64,000 bases of DNA from Bartonella bacilliformis Ver097 (GTDB lineage Bacteria; Pseudomonadota; Alphaproteobacteria; Rhizobiales; Rhizobiaceae): positions 304,476 to 368,475 of the forward strand of contig NZ_KL503803.1 in the NCBI RefSeq assembly GCF_000709795.1, read 5' to 3'. A program made the position numbers and the translations under genes. Positions 47,844 through 56,755 of the stretch are shown here, piece after piece (position 1 is the stretch's first letter; the number at the start of each line of letters is the position of its first letter). The notes below the pieces were generated by a model, which was not told the DNA's origin, did not search any database, and saw only the letters and a list, made by a program, of their open reading frames with translations.

Positions 47844-48197
47844 TTATTTATTGTGTTTAGTAGAAATTTTCCGATAGCACCAAGGTTTATAGAAATAATA
47901 AGAAGAACCAAGGGAAGTAGGCACTGGATCAAAGCCATGTGTTCCAAAAGGATTACAACATACGATACGAAAAAAACCCATCCAGGCACCAGCCCACAAA
48001 CCATGACGTGCGATCGCTTCATAGGTATATTCTGAACATGTTGGCATATAGCGGCACTGATTTCCTGTAAAGTTGGAAAGTGTTATTTGATAAAGGCGTA
48101 TTAATCCTGTGCCAAGTAATCGCCCAGGTGTTTTGCGCCAGGGACCTGCATAATTTCTGGTTTGTATTTTTCTTTGTTTTGGATGTTGTTCAATCAT
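47844..48197 (-). CDS. yidD: Membrane protein insertion efficiency factor YidD
   Basis: Small inner-membrane-associated protein that supports YidC-dependent insertion. From ATG 48197 it has 117 residues. The signature GNQCRYMPTCSEYTYEAIARHGLWAGAWMGFFRIVCCNPFG with its cysteines is complete; an amphipathic helix precedes it. The start ATG overlaps the IscU-like gene's stop (ATGATTGA), so it is preferred to the 8-residue longer reading from 48221 and implies coupled translation. C-terminal extension beyond HGFDPVP is longer than in E. coli. Confidence 0.92.
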   Translation of the reverse strand: MIEQHPKQRKIQTRNYAGPWRKTPGRLLGTGLIRLYQITLSNFTGNQCRYMPTCSEYTYEAIARHGLWAGAWMGFFRIVCCNPFGTHGFDPVPTSLGSSYYFYKPWCYRKISTKHNK

Positions 48198-48627
48198 TTG
48201 TTTTTTCTTCAATTTGTTCAATACAATCTATAACTGCGTCAAAGGTAAGCAGTGTTGATGCGTGGCGTTCTTTATAATCTTTAATAGGTTGCAAACAAGA
48301 AAATGCTTCAAATGGAGCGGGAGGGGGAGGTCCATTTTTTATTAACATATATTGTATAATTTTATGTAACATTTTGATATCTTGTGTTTTTTTACCAATA
48401 ACATGATGAGCCAAAATCGAAGATGAAGCTTGTCCGAGCACGCATGCATTCACCTCATGAGAAAAATCTGTAATAATATTGTTATCTACTTTGAGATCTA
48501 CAAGAACCGTTGAGCCACAAAGACGGGTATGTTTTTTTGACGTTGCATCAGGGTTATTAAGACGCCCAATTCTGCTTATACAGGCAGCATATTTAAGGAT
48601 TGTATGACTATAGATATTGTCAATCAT
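48190..48627 (-). CDS. IscU/NifU-type iron-sulfur scaffold-like protein
   Basis: 145 residues of the NifU N-terminal (IscU) fold. The expected ligand cysteines are visible in order: near 38 in HTRLCGSTVLVDL, in FSHEVNACVLGQASSSILAHHVIG and in FEAFSCLQPIKDYKERHAS. The Asp that assists the first Cys is not obvious. In Rhizobiales this protein regularly lies between folE and yidD, separate from the suf genes. Exact role (scaffold or carrier) is not established. Divergent from folE. Confidence 0.85.
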   Translation of the reverse strand: MIDNIYSHTILKYAACISRIGRLNNPDATSKKHTRLCGSTVLVDLKVDNNIITDFSHEVNACVLGQASSSILAHHVIGKKTQDIKMLHKIIQYMLIKNGPPPPAPFEAFSCLQPIKDYKERHASTLLTFDAVIDCIEQIEEKTND

Positions 48628-48751
48628 AGGCTTTGTCTAAAATTTTAAAAGTTTTCATTGTTCAAGCTTTTCATTTACCTACATAAGGATTACTATAGAG
48701 TAAAATGAATAGGTACATAATGTTTTGTACAAAAGAAGCTGGAGTTTTTAA

Positions 48752-49372
48752 ATGCATAGTGCCGTGGAAAAAGTGGCTGCAGACCTGTCTTTATCTGGGG
48801 AGTGCCCTAGCTTGAAAGAAGTAGAAAAGGCGATTCGCACATTATTGTTATGGGTAGGGGAAAACCCAGATCGAGAAGGACTTTTAGAGACTCCAAAGCG
48901 TATTGCTAAAGTCTATAAGGAATTATTTTCTGGTTATGGTGAATCCGTTGATGAAATTTTAGGCGTAGTTTTTGAAGAAGTTGGAGGATATAATGAGCCG
49001 GTAATCGTAAAAGATATTTCCTTTTATTCACATTGTGAGCATCATATGATTCCAATAATTGGTAAAGTTCATGTAGCATATCTTCCTGATAAAAAAATTG
49101 TTGGTCTTTCAAAAATTGCGCGCGTCATAGATGTTTTTGCTCGTCGTTTGCAAACACAGGAAACTATGACAGCTCAAGTAGCTAATAGTTTGAAAAAATA
49201 TCTAAAACCTCGCGGTCTTGCAGTGTTGATTGAAGCTGAACATATGTGCATGGCTATGAGAGGTGTACAAAAGCAAGGAGCAACAACAATAACAACAAGC
49301 TTTCATGGTTATTATGAAAAAGATCAAGTTGCGCAGGCCAATTTCATGAGAATAATCCGTGGGATACATTGA
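48752..49372 (+). CDS. folE: GTP cyclohydrolase I
   Basis: First step of tetrahydrofolate synthesis: GTP to dihydroneopterin triphosphate. 206 residues. [54 protein letters not shown] with the zinc-ligand Cys and His, [14 protein letters not shown] and [18 protein letters not shown] are all present. Start ATG 48752. hisI, which often follows in relatives, is absent; tRNA-Leu comes next. Confidence 0.97.
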   Translation: MHSAVEKVAADLSLSGECPSLKEVEKAIRTLLLWVGENPDREGLLETPKRIAKVYKELFSGYGESVDEILGVVFEEVGGYNEPVIVKDISFYSHCEHHMIPIIGKVHVAYLPDKKIVGLSKIARVIDVFARRLQTQETMTAQVANSLKKYLKPRGLAVLIEAEHMCMAMRGVQKQGATTITTSFHGYYEKDQVAQANFMRIIRGIH

Positions 49373-49513
49373 AGTATACAATTAGGTAATTTATTGAAAG
49401 GGTATTTTAGTGATTAAATTAAAATAAATTATAAAAAACTAAGAATAGACTTGTACCTTTCTGTATGATTTGTTAAATGCCGAAGAGTTATATATCTTAA
49501 CTTTTTGCCGTGT

Positions 49514-49598
49514 GCGGTCGTGGCGGAATTGGTAGACGCGCAGCGTTGAGGTCGCTGTGAGGAAACTCGTGGAAGTTCGAGTCTTCTCGACCGCACCA
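49514..49598 (+). tRNA. tRNA-Leu (GAG)
   Basis: 85 nt with a long variable arm. Acceptor GCGGTCG/CGACCGC, D-arm TGGCGGAATTGGTAGACGCG, anticodon stem CAGCG/CGCTG around TTGAGGT (anticodon GAG), T-loop TTCGAGT, and CCA encoded. Confidence 0.97.
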
Positions 49599-49658
49599 TT
49601 TACACTTTTAAATTATTACTTAGCAAATGTAGATAGATCTACAATATGGTGGGATTCT

Positions 49659-50834
49659 GTGAAATATATAACATTTTTAAAGTATTCCATGCTTTTTATT
49701 TGTATTGCTCTGCTTGCAGCATGTGGTAATAAACGTGCTGTTCTTTGGCATGGGATAAATGCAACACCATCTATGATTGCGGTGCAAAGAGAAGTTGAAG
49801 ACGGGCCAGTTCTTCCAAAAGCTATTATTCCAGTGTATGTTGCAACAAGTCGCATGATGCAAAATAGTTATTCTCAACCTTATGGATCAGAGCGGTCAAA
49901 GCAAGTGCACTATAATCGTGTTGATGTAGGAATTCCGCAACAACATGTGAAAGGTAGAGTTGAAACAAATACATATAAACCTACTCATGATAAATATTTT
50001 GCGGCTGCTGCTTTACAGAAGTATAGTGACAAGGAACATTTTAAGAGGAAATTAAATATTGAGTTAGCGAAAAAGAAAAAAGGAAAAAGAGAAATTTTCC
50101 TTTTCATTCACGGTTATAATAACAATTTTGCTGATGGTACATTTCATGCAGCTCAGTTTGTGTATGATTATTCTTTAGATGTGGTGACTGTGCATTATTC
50201 ATGGCCTTCTGCTGGAGCGATACCTCTTTATGTATATGATCGTGATAGTGCTAATTTTGCACGTGATGGACTAATAGAGCTTTTAACAGTTATTAGTGAA
50301 ACGGATGCTGATCAAATTTCTGTTATCGCACATTCAATGGGCAATTTTGTTATAATGGAAGCATTCAGAACTTTAGCTTTGCAAAGAAAGTATAAACCAA
50401 TTCGCCGTATTACAAGTTTTTTAATGGCTGCACCAGATATTGATATTGATGTGTTTGAGCGTCAATTTAATGATATTAAAAAGTTACCGCATCCAACAGC
50501 TGTTTTAGTATCTCGTAAGGATAAAGCTCTTGCTGTTTCAGGGCGTCTCACAGGGGGACATTCTCGTGTAGGAGATGGTTTAAGTATTGAAATGTTACGG
50601 AAAAATGGAATAGCTGTGCTTGATGTCTCTAACATTGATGGTGGAGCCCATAATGTATTTGCTTCTTCACCAACATTAATGGCTCTGTCTCGAGAAGGTT
50701 CTTTAGCCTCGACAATTATGCGCGGTACGGAACTTTCACCTAGTCAAGCAATGTTTGCTGACGGTAGCAATGTCTTAAAAGAAACAACAAATTTTATTTT
50801 TTATGCACCTGTTCGTTTTTTCTTTGATCCTTAA
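49659..50834 (+). CDS. Lipoprotein alpha/beta hydrolase (DUF900 family)
   Basis: 391 residues. The ORF opens inside tRNA-Leu, so that part is not real. GTG 49659 with GGTGGG 5 bp upstream gives a signal peptide (M)KYITFLKYSMLFICIALLAACG with a lipobox (LAAC), so it is probably a lipoprotein. ATG 49689 is the other choice. The alpha/beta hydrolase core has the oxyanion-side FIHGYNNNFADG, VTVHYSWPSAGAIPLYVYDRDSA, and the nucleophile elbow IAHSMGNF (GxSxG-type, AHSMG); the DUF900 family has no assigned substrate. Asp-His partners are plausibly in DVSNIDGGAHNVF. Whether it is a lipase or an esterase is open. Confidence 0.85.
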   Translation: MKYITFLKYSMLFICIALLAACGNKRAVLWHGINATPSMIAVQREVEDGPVLPKAIIPVYVATSRMMQNSYSQPYGSERSKQVHYNRVDVGIPQQHVKGRVETNTYKPTHDKYFAAAALQKYSDKEHFKRKLNIELAKKKKGKREIFLFIHGYNNNFADGTFHAAQFVYDYSLDVVTVHYSWPSAGAIPLYVYDRDSANFARDGLIELLTVISETDADQISVIAHSMGNFVIMEAFRTLALQRKYKPIRRITSFLMAAPDIDIDVFERQFNDIKKLPHPTAVLVSRKDKALAVSGRLTGGHSRVGDGLSIEMLRKNGIAVLDVSNIDGGAHNVFASSPTLMALSREGSLASTIMRGTELSPSQAMFADGSNVLKETTNFIFYAPVRFFFDP

Positions 50835-51357
50835 AAAAGTACAGGAGGCAGATAAAAAAATAAATATAAATGAGTTACATCTACATTAGTTGATTATTTA
50901 TCTCATTATGCAGTAGATATATCAAATTCAAACACAATGCTCTTGTAAAGGTGAAGAAAAGCAGCGTTTTTTCTATAATTAAAAATCTTTTTGTTCTCAC
51001 TCCAAAATTGATGAAATTATTAAACGATTACAAAAAGCACGAGAACAACTTCCTGTTGAGAATCCGCATCTCTTTGAAAATAGGTTAAAGCTATAGAGTA
51101 CTTTATAAATTAAGATTTAAAGCACAAAATACCTAAAAATCATTATGCCTTCTCTAAAAGCTTATTTTTTGAGGTAGGGAAAATAGCAATCACCCTAATT
51201 GAAGAAAAATAATTTTGTAAAAAAAATGCTATTTTAATAGATATTAATCTTTCTTGAAAGAGTCTAGCATTCTTTGATTTTGAAAGAAAAAAATTCGCAT
51301 TAGCTTAATTTTATTATTTTTTACCAGACTCTTTTATTATTTCAACAATATTAATTT
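50835..51357. other. Intergenic region left of the toxin-like gene
   Basis: About 520 AT-rich bases. One short frame (50938-51096) has coding character; it is listed separately as a possible remnant. Otherwise empty. Confidence 0.5.
50938..51096 (+). pseudogene. Possible remnant of a decayed gene
   Basis: In one frame the DNA reads CSCKGEEKQRFFYN, a stop, then KSFCSHSKIDEIIKRLQKA and REQLPVENPHLFENRLKL before a final stop. The charged, proline-containing text with ordinary codon usage looks more like a true protein end than random AT-rich DNA. No start codon or ribosome site is seen and the family is not recognised. A competing frame over the same bases is also open, so the call is weak. Confidence 0.25.
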
Positions 51358-53277
51358 TTATTGAATCGCACATCTGCCACTGCCACACTGATTAAGCAAA
51401 GAAGCTCTTGGTAATTGTCTATTGCCTCTTCTATGATCTCCTTCTCCGGTGCAATCTCTTTGAGAGACATAAAGACTTAAAGGAATTTCATCAAGTTGGG
51501 CCATTTGATAGGTTATGAGTGAATGAAGTATTTGAGTTCTCCCAACTGAAAGATAATGTATTAATGCGTCTATATTTGTTGTTGGGGTAAGAACATGTCT
51601 GAATTGGTCCAAAGTCAAAATGTGTATGTTTGTAGGGATAAGTACTAAGCCTTGGTTTGTCCTTAAAATAGGTTGGGCATGACCAATAACGTTTGTACCA
51701 TCTCTATTTGACCTGACAATTGAAACATACCAAGCTGTTCCAGGAGGAGCAGTTAACAGGCCTTGAAGTCTACTTCTCATTTCTTCCTCTGTTCTTGCCA
51801 TAGTTGAAGGTCTCCAATTATATTGAGGTAATAGCATCAATGCTGTTGCGCGCGTTACTCTACTTGTTCGCGTATAAGTATTCTCTCCTGTGTGAAAAGG
51901 TAGATTAACGTAAGACATTGTGGATTCAAGTCTTGTTGCAAGTTCAGGAAATCTAGTACGAAATGAGATAAATGGATCCACTCCTTCATGTGTATCAAAG
52001 AAATAACCTCCACTATGACGAGGTCTACCTATATTATCTTCCTGCAATTCAGCGAGCATTTGCAGAGTATGCAGCATACAGGGGCCACAAAAGGCAATAT
52101 GTTCTTGACCTGCAAAAGTAGAACTTCTAGCTATGTTATATAGTCTTCGTATCCATTCATTGGTGAGAGTAAAATCAGGAGGTAAAGACCGCTTACTTCG
52201 TGTCTTTGAAGTAAAAGTCTGTACAATATTTTCCTTTTTTCCCGGAGCTGGGCAATAAGCTAGTGTATCCCCTAAATTTCCATTGACATAGCGACTCCAA
52301 CGATCAAAATCATAAGCAAAAAGAAATTCAGATTTAGGAGAATTTTGAGTATCTGCTTTCAAGTAATCAGGTTTAACTGTGTAAGGAAAACCCCAACTAG
52401 TACCATATTGCGTAACTCGTAAAAAATTACCTTGATGATCTAGAAGTGGCCCTTCGCGTCCGTATAATTGAGAAATATCCCAGTAACCAATGTCTTTGGT
52501 TTCAGAAACAGTATCATCACAAAACTTCCATCTTACCCAATTCCAATTATCTGAAGTAGATTGTTGGGAAGCCATACAAGATAATGCTCCTGTGGAAGGA
52601 AAATATCTGAAAATATGGCCATTGTCTGGGTTATAATAGAGATCAAAAAGATTTGATTTAGATCCATCGTCCGTAATATAATAAGTAGAGAAGCTCGGGC
52701 CACTGATGAATTTCCATCCCACGAAAGTTTTGATATTAATATTGACTGGAGCAGCAATAATCTTTGCCCATGAATCCATCATGCTTAAGGTATGATTGTA
52801 GTAATCACCTGAGTTTTTTGAAATAAAAGTGTACCATTTATAGTCTTTAACACGAAATTTTTTATCAGCTGTATAAAATGCATTTCCTTCAATGATCCAG
52901 CGTTGATTTTCATCGTTGATAACACAGGGTCTTAAGAGGAGATAATCCCAGTTAGCATTGGAATTTCCGTTAATTCCTGTAACGGAGCTAGGAGCAGTCA
53001 TGCATAGCCAAATGCCCTTTACATTCCAAGCTATTCTTTGAAAGAGATCATATCGAGCGAATTTAACGCTAGGAGAAGAGCAATTATCAATGTAAACGTA
53101 ACTTTCACCATTCACAAATGCTGGGGCATAGCAATATTCCCCTCCAGTGTGGACCTTAACGTGAATAGCCTTGTCATGAGGCGTATCCGGGTTCTTTTGC
53201 TCTGGCACAGGAGCTGCAGAAGAGGTATGAATATTCAGTAATAGGCTAAAGAAAAATAAAAACAGTTTCATTTTCAT
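51358..53277 (-). CDS. Secreted PF07598/DUF1561-like lectin-enzyme protein (AB-toxin candidate)
   Basis: 639 residues. Signal peptide 1-21 (cleavage SSA/AP). Residues about 38-345 look like tandem ricin-type lectin modules, with paired cysteines (49, 66, 92, 118, 234, 253, 342), WLCMT, NQRWIIE (QxW, 125-127), ALSCMA and NWVRWKFC. Next comes the basic linker SKTRSKRSLPPD with RSKR/S at 360-364. The C-terminal domain (about 370-605) has a Cys-containing GQEHIAFCGPCMLHTLQML (Gln391, Cys397, Cys400), NVIGHAQPIL (His533) and LVLIPTN (Asn550), an arrangement like a papain-type Cys-His-Asn set. The whole resembles leptospiral virulence-modifying proteins (PF07598, about 640 residues), also known in some Bartonella. 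Family call is from memory of architecture. Activity is not shown. Lies alone in a sparse stretch beside tRNA-Asn. Confidence 0.78.
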   Translation of the reverse strand: MKMKLFLFFFSLLLNIHTSSAAPVPEQKNPDTPHDKAIHVKVHTGGEYCYAPAFVNGESYVYIDNCSSPSVKFARYDLFQRIAWNVKGIWLCMTAPSSVTGINGNSNANWDYLLLRPCVINDENQRWIIEGNAFYTADKKFRVKDYKWYTFISKNSGDYYNHTLSMMDSWAKIIAAPVNINIKTFVGWKFISGPSFSTYYITDDGSKSNLFDLYYNPDNGHIFRYFPSTGALSCMASQQSTSDNWNWVRWKFCDDTVSETKDIGYWDISQLYGREGPLLDHQGNFLRVTQYGTSWGFPYTVKPDYLKADTQNSPKSEFLFAYDFDRWSRYVNGNLGDTLAYCPAPGKKENIVQTFTSKTRSKRSLPPDFTLTNEWIRRLYNIARSSTFAGQEHIAFCGPCMLHTLQMLAELQEDNIGRPRHSGGYFFDTHEGVDPFISFRTRFPELATRLESTMSYVNLPFHTGENTYTRTSRVTRATALMLLPQYNWRPSTMARTEEEMRSRLQGLLTAPPGTAWYVSIVRSNRDGTNVIGHAQPILRTNQGLVLIPTNIHILTLDQFRHVLTPTTNIDALIHYLSVGRTQILHSLITYQMAQLDEIPLSLYVSQRDCTGEGDHRRGNRQLPRASLLNQCGSGRCAIQ

Positions 53278-53992
53278 TTTTTTGTTTCCTTTAAAACATC
53301 CCTCCCACTATGATGTTGGTAAGTTAATTAGAAAGTTTATACTTTAGACCTTCCTCAAGAACAGTTTATAGTGTACTCATCAGATTTTTATGGTGATTTA
53401 TATTGTTTGCTTTCATGATAAACATACTTAAATATCAATAGATTATCTACAGAGCACTGATTATGTAATGGTTAACACATTTTCTTATGTTAGTAATCCT
53501 ATTTCCACTAAGAGTTACAATTAGGATTAAAGAACTACCTAGTGCGTCAAACATGTTAAACCTTAGCTGATTTATATAATTGGATATGCCTTGTTCTCGA
53601 AATTAATAAAAATATATTTTATAAAATTTGATTAATAAAGATATCTAAAGTTGAAAATTTTGTTCAAGTTAATTGAAGGGGAATATTGATTAAGGTTAGA
53701 AGAAAAAGCGGAGAAAAACTTGTGTAAAAGTATAGTAAATCTCTACTATGAGGTAAACTGATGTCTTGCTTAACGCAGTGGAATAAAGCTTGTTAATTTT
53801 TTATTTTGAGTGTTTTTAAAATAACACACAATATTATCTGCATATATTTGAAGAAATTATTTTAGAAAATTATAAAAACAAAAAGGAAACCTGTGAGAAA
53901 AGCTGAAAATTCTATTCTGTCATCTTGCTATGTTGTTTCTTATTCTTAAAATAGATAAACTAAAGCGAAATGTTACATAAAAATAAAAAAAA
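53278..53992. other. Intergenic region upstream of the toxin-like gene, next to tRNA-Asn
   Basis: About 700 AT-rich bases holding the toxin gene's promoter and ribosome site (AAAGGAAAC 5' of the start). No integrase, direct repeat or gene could be read. The region ends at the 3' end of tRNA-Asn, a frequent integration site in bacteria. Confidence 0.55.
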
Positions 53993-54067
53993 TGGCTCCC
54001 CGGGCCGGATTCGAACCAGCGACCAACCGGTTAACAGCCGGTTGCTCTACCGCTGAGCTACCGAGGA
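53993..54067 (-). tRNA. tRNA-Asn (GTT)
   Basis: Minus-strand cloverleaf: acceptor TCCTCGG/CCGGGGA (one G-T pair), D-arm TAGCTCAGCGGTAGAGC, anticodon stem ACCGG/CCGGT around CTGTTAA (anticodon GTT), T-loop TTCGAAT and CCA encoded. 75 nt. Confidence 0.97.
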
Positions 54068-54256
54068 AGAATATCCAGTCTTTAATTAATGAACAAGGCT
54101 ATAGCAAAGCAGTATTGATTTGCAAAGAAAAAAATTTCTTTTTTTTAAAAAATATCAGAAATTCCATAGAAAGAGGAAAAAAGGTTGAAGAAGTTGTCTG
54201 TCACTTGACGAATATGTTCTCTTCCCTTATTGACAATTTTCACATTATATTGATGA

Positions 54257-54330
54257 GGCCTTGTGGCGGAATGGTTACGCAGAGGACTGCAAATCCTTGT
54301 ATCCCGGTTCGATTCCGGGCGAGGCCTCCA
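54257..54330 (+). tRNA. tRNA-Cys (GCA)
   Basis: Acceptor GGCCTTG/CGAGGCC, D-arm TGGCGGAATGGTTACGC, anticodon stem AGGA/TCCT around CTGCAAA (anticodon GCA), T-arm CCCGGTTCGATTCCGGG, discriminator T and CCA. 74 nt. Confidence 0.97.
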
Positions 54331-54559
54331 ATTTATTTTGATCTATTTAATTAGTGCTCTAAAATAAATGGTTTTCTTTTCCTTTTTAATTAAGAACGAT
54401 TTTCTATGAATATAGACTTGACCGGAATTTTGTTGCAATTGGAGTCTTATATTGACTGGAGCATGCTTTTTTGTCACATTCAAAAGTAAGAGATAATTTG
54501 TGTCCTAGCTATTCCACTTTGTTGTGGTGTTTGTCGTAGGTGGGAGAGAAGAGCTAGTT

Positions 54560-55234
54560 ATGGTTGCAGATTTTACAGAGCTTCGCCGTAAAATGGTTGA
54601 TAATCAGATTCGTACTGTGGATGTAACGAATTTGTCGGTTCTTGAGGCATTTTTAACGGTGCCACGTGAAGATTTTGTACCAGAGGATGTTAAAGATTTA
54701 AGTTACCTTGATACTGATATTCTTATTTTTCCACTACAAGGCGATATCCCTGCGAGTTATTTGATGAGGCCTGCATCTTTAGCAAAGCTGTTACAGCTTG
54801 CAGCCGTAAAACCATCGGATAGTATATTAGATATTGGCGCAAATAGTGGTTATTGTGCAGCCTTGTTTTCAAAGCTTGCTAAATCTGTTATTGCGTTGGA
54901 AAGTAATAAGACTCTTTCAAAACAAGCTGCTGAGCTTTTAGAACGTTATCAGTGTGATAATGTGGTTGTTGTGCATGGATTATTGGAGAAGGGGTATGCT
55001 GTTAAGGGACCCTATGATTTAATTTTTATTGAAGGTGCTGTTGATTTTATTCCTGATGGTATCTTTGATCAAATGAAAGAAGGAGGGCGCCTTCTTGTGG
55101 TTGAAGGACATGGTAATGCTGGTGTTGCGCAAATCTATATAAAGGAAGAAGGGAGCATTTCAGCTCGTCGTGGTTTTAACCTTTCTGTAAAGCCGCTTTC
55201 CGAATTTTTAAGAATACCTGATTTTGTGTTTTAG
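54560..55234 (+). CDS. pcm: Protein-L-isoaspartate O-methyltransferase-like protein
   Basis: SAM-dependent methyltransferase of the PCMT family. From ATG 54560 it has 224 residues. Present are the substrate-side FTELRRKMVDNQIRTVDVTN, the VPREDFVPED segment typical of PCMT, and the SAM loop ILDIGANSGYCAALFSKLAKSVIALES (motif I with DIGANSG). In PCMT of E. coli the loop is ETGTGSG, so this is a divergent rhizobial form, and isoaspartate repair is inferred, not proven. The ORF is open 12 codons further upstream. It precedes tolC by 52 bp, an order shared with other Rhizobiales. Confidence 0.85.
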   Translation: MVADFTELRRKMVDNQIRTVDVTNLSVLEAFLTVPREDFVPEDVKDLSYLDTDILIFPLQGDIPASYLMRPASLAKLLQLAAVKPSDSILDIGANSGYCAALFSKLAKSVIALESNKTLSKQAAELLERYQCDNVVVVHGLLEKGYAVKGPYDLIFIEGAVDFIPDGIFDQMKEGGRLLVVEGHGNAGVAQIYIKEEGSISARRGFNLSVKPLSEFLRIPDFVF

Positions 55235-55286
55235 TATTTGCAGCACCCATGAATAGAAAATAGATGATTAATTTGGGGTTTATATC

Positions 55287-56573
55287 GTGTTTAAAATAAG
55301 CAAGAAATTTCAGGTATGTTTGTTACTTACATTGGGAACTTTTGTTTCAGGATCAGCTTACGCTGATACATTAGAAAATGCTTTAGCTAAAGCTTGTATA
55401 TATAATGCTAAATTAAACTACGAGCGCGCAGCTATGCGTATAGCAAATGATGATATAACAATTGCACGTGCTGGTTTTTTACCGCAAATTGATGGGATTG
55501 GGACCTATAATCGAAATAATGCTACAGGTTCTTATAAAAATTCTGGATCCATGGAACTAAGAATAAATCAAAGATTGTTTGATTTTATTACACAAAATAT
55601 GTTTTTATCAGCTCAAGTTAAAATGCAAGCACAGCGTGAATCTTTTCGTAATGCTGAACAAAATTTGTTTCTAGATGTTATAAAAGCGTATGCTAACGTA
55701 TATCAAACACGTCGTATTGCTGAGCTTCGTCAAGAAAATTTAGCGGCTCTTGAAGAGTTAGTTCGTTCAAATAAAGCAAAGCTTGATATAGGGGAGGTGG
55801 CCCAAGTTGATTTTGCTCAGGCACAAGCAGCGCGCTCTTTCGCTGTCTCTGAGTATAGTCTTGCGCGTTCTGAAGCAAAATCAGCGGAAGCAATTTATCA
55901 GCAAGTTGTGGGAGATTATCCCGCAAAGTTGGAGTCTCCTTCAGGGGCAAAAGAATTACCGGAGAGTCTTGATATTGGTTATCAAATTGCTGTTGTTACG
56001 CATCCAGCAATTCTTTACGCAAAATATTTGGTTGATGCTAGTTCATACAATGTAAAAGCAAAAGAGGGAGCAATGTTTCCTAAGCTTGATCTTTCTGCAT
56101 CGGCGTCCTACAATCGAATTTATGGTATTCCTGAGGGAGATGGTGTTTCTCAATCAATAGGGCTTTCATTAAGCGTTCCGATTTTTGAAGGTGGGCGCAC
56201 TTCTGCACAGGTTCGCCAATCGAAAGAACAATTTGAGCAGGCTCGTCTTCAGTTTGATTTGGCTCAAAATGATGTAAAGCAGGCACTCGCTTCTGCGTGG
56301 TTTCAATTGGAGGGCACGCGCGCATCTGTTGTAGCTTATAGCGAGAGTGTACGTGCTGCAGAAATTGCTCTTAAAGGTCGTATGCAAGAAAACCGTTTAG
56401 GGCAGGCAACAACGTTGGATGTTTTAAGGTCCCGCACTGAGTTGATTAATGCTCAGATTTCACTAGTAACTGCAGAACGAAATGCTATTATTGCGAGTTA
56501 TACTGTTCAATCTGCTATTGGTAAACTAACGGCAAGTCATTTAGGATTGAAGGCTACTCAAGATATTCACTAA
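55287..56573 (+). CDS. tolC: TolC-family outer-membrane efflux channel
   Basis: Trimeric outer-membrane exit duct for efflux pumps and type I secretion (Brucella BepC is a homologue). GTG start at 55287; 428 residues. Signal peptide 1-26 with cleavage YA/DT. The mature protein has the two-fold repeated OEP helical pattern: GFLPQIDGIGTYNRNNATG, the FDFITQNMFLSAQVK and IGLSLSVPIFEGGRTSAQVRQSKEQ strand-helix turns, and GQATTLDVLRSRTELINAQ at the end. No inner-membrane pump or adaptor gene is adjacent. Confidence 0.93.
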   Translation: MFKISKKFQVCLLLTLGTFVSGSAYADTLENALAKACIYNAKLNYERAAMRIANDDITIARAGFLPQIDGIGTYNRNNATGSYKNSGSMELRINQRLFDFITQNMFLSAQVKMQAQRESFRNAEQNLFLDVIKAYANVYQTRRIAELRQENLAALEELVRSNKAKLDIGEVAQVDFAQAQAARSFAVSEYSLARSEAKSAEAIYQQVVGDYPAKLESPSGAKELPESLDIGYQIAVVTHPAILYAKYLVDASSYNVKAKEGAMFPKLDLSASASYNRIYGIPEGDGVSQSIGLSLSVPIFEGGRTSAQVRQSKEQFEQARLQFDLAQNDVKQALASAWFQLEGTRASVVAYSESVRAAEIALKGRMQENRLGQATTLDVLRSRTELINAQISLVTAERNAIIASYTVQSAIGKLTASHLGLKATQDIH

Positions 56574-56755
56574 AAACATAAGAAAGATGCGTTTTTTGTG
56601 TTTAAGTAATTTTGGAATGTTATTTTCTGTTACTAAAGTGAAGAAAAGTTGTGTGTGTTATTATATTCAGTATGAAGAGATGTGTTAATCGTGTAATTAT
56701 TTTGTTAAACTGATAGAATGGTTTTTGTTTTTGCATTTTTGAGAGGTGTTTAGGT

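Noticed and set aside
53992..54354. 120-codon plus-strand frame starting MAPRAGFEPATNRLTAG
   Set aside because: This is the well-known false translation of a tRNA gene read on the opposite strand (tRNA-Asn here); the rest runs into tRNA-Cys.
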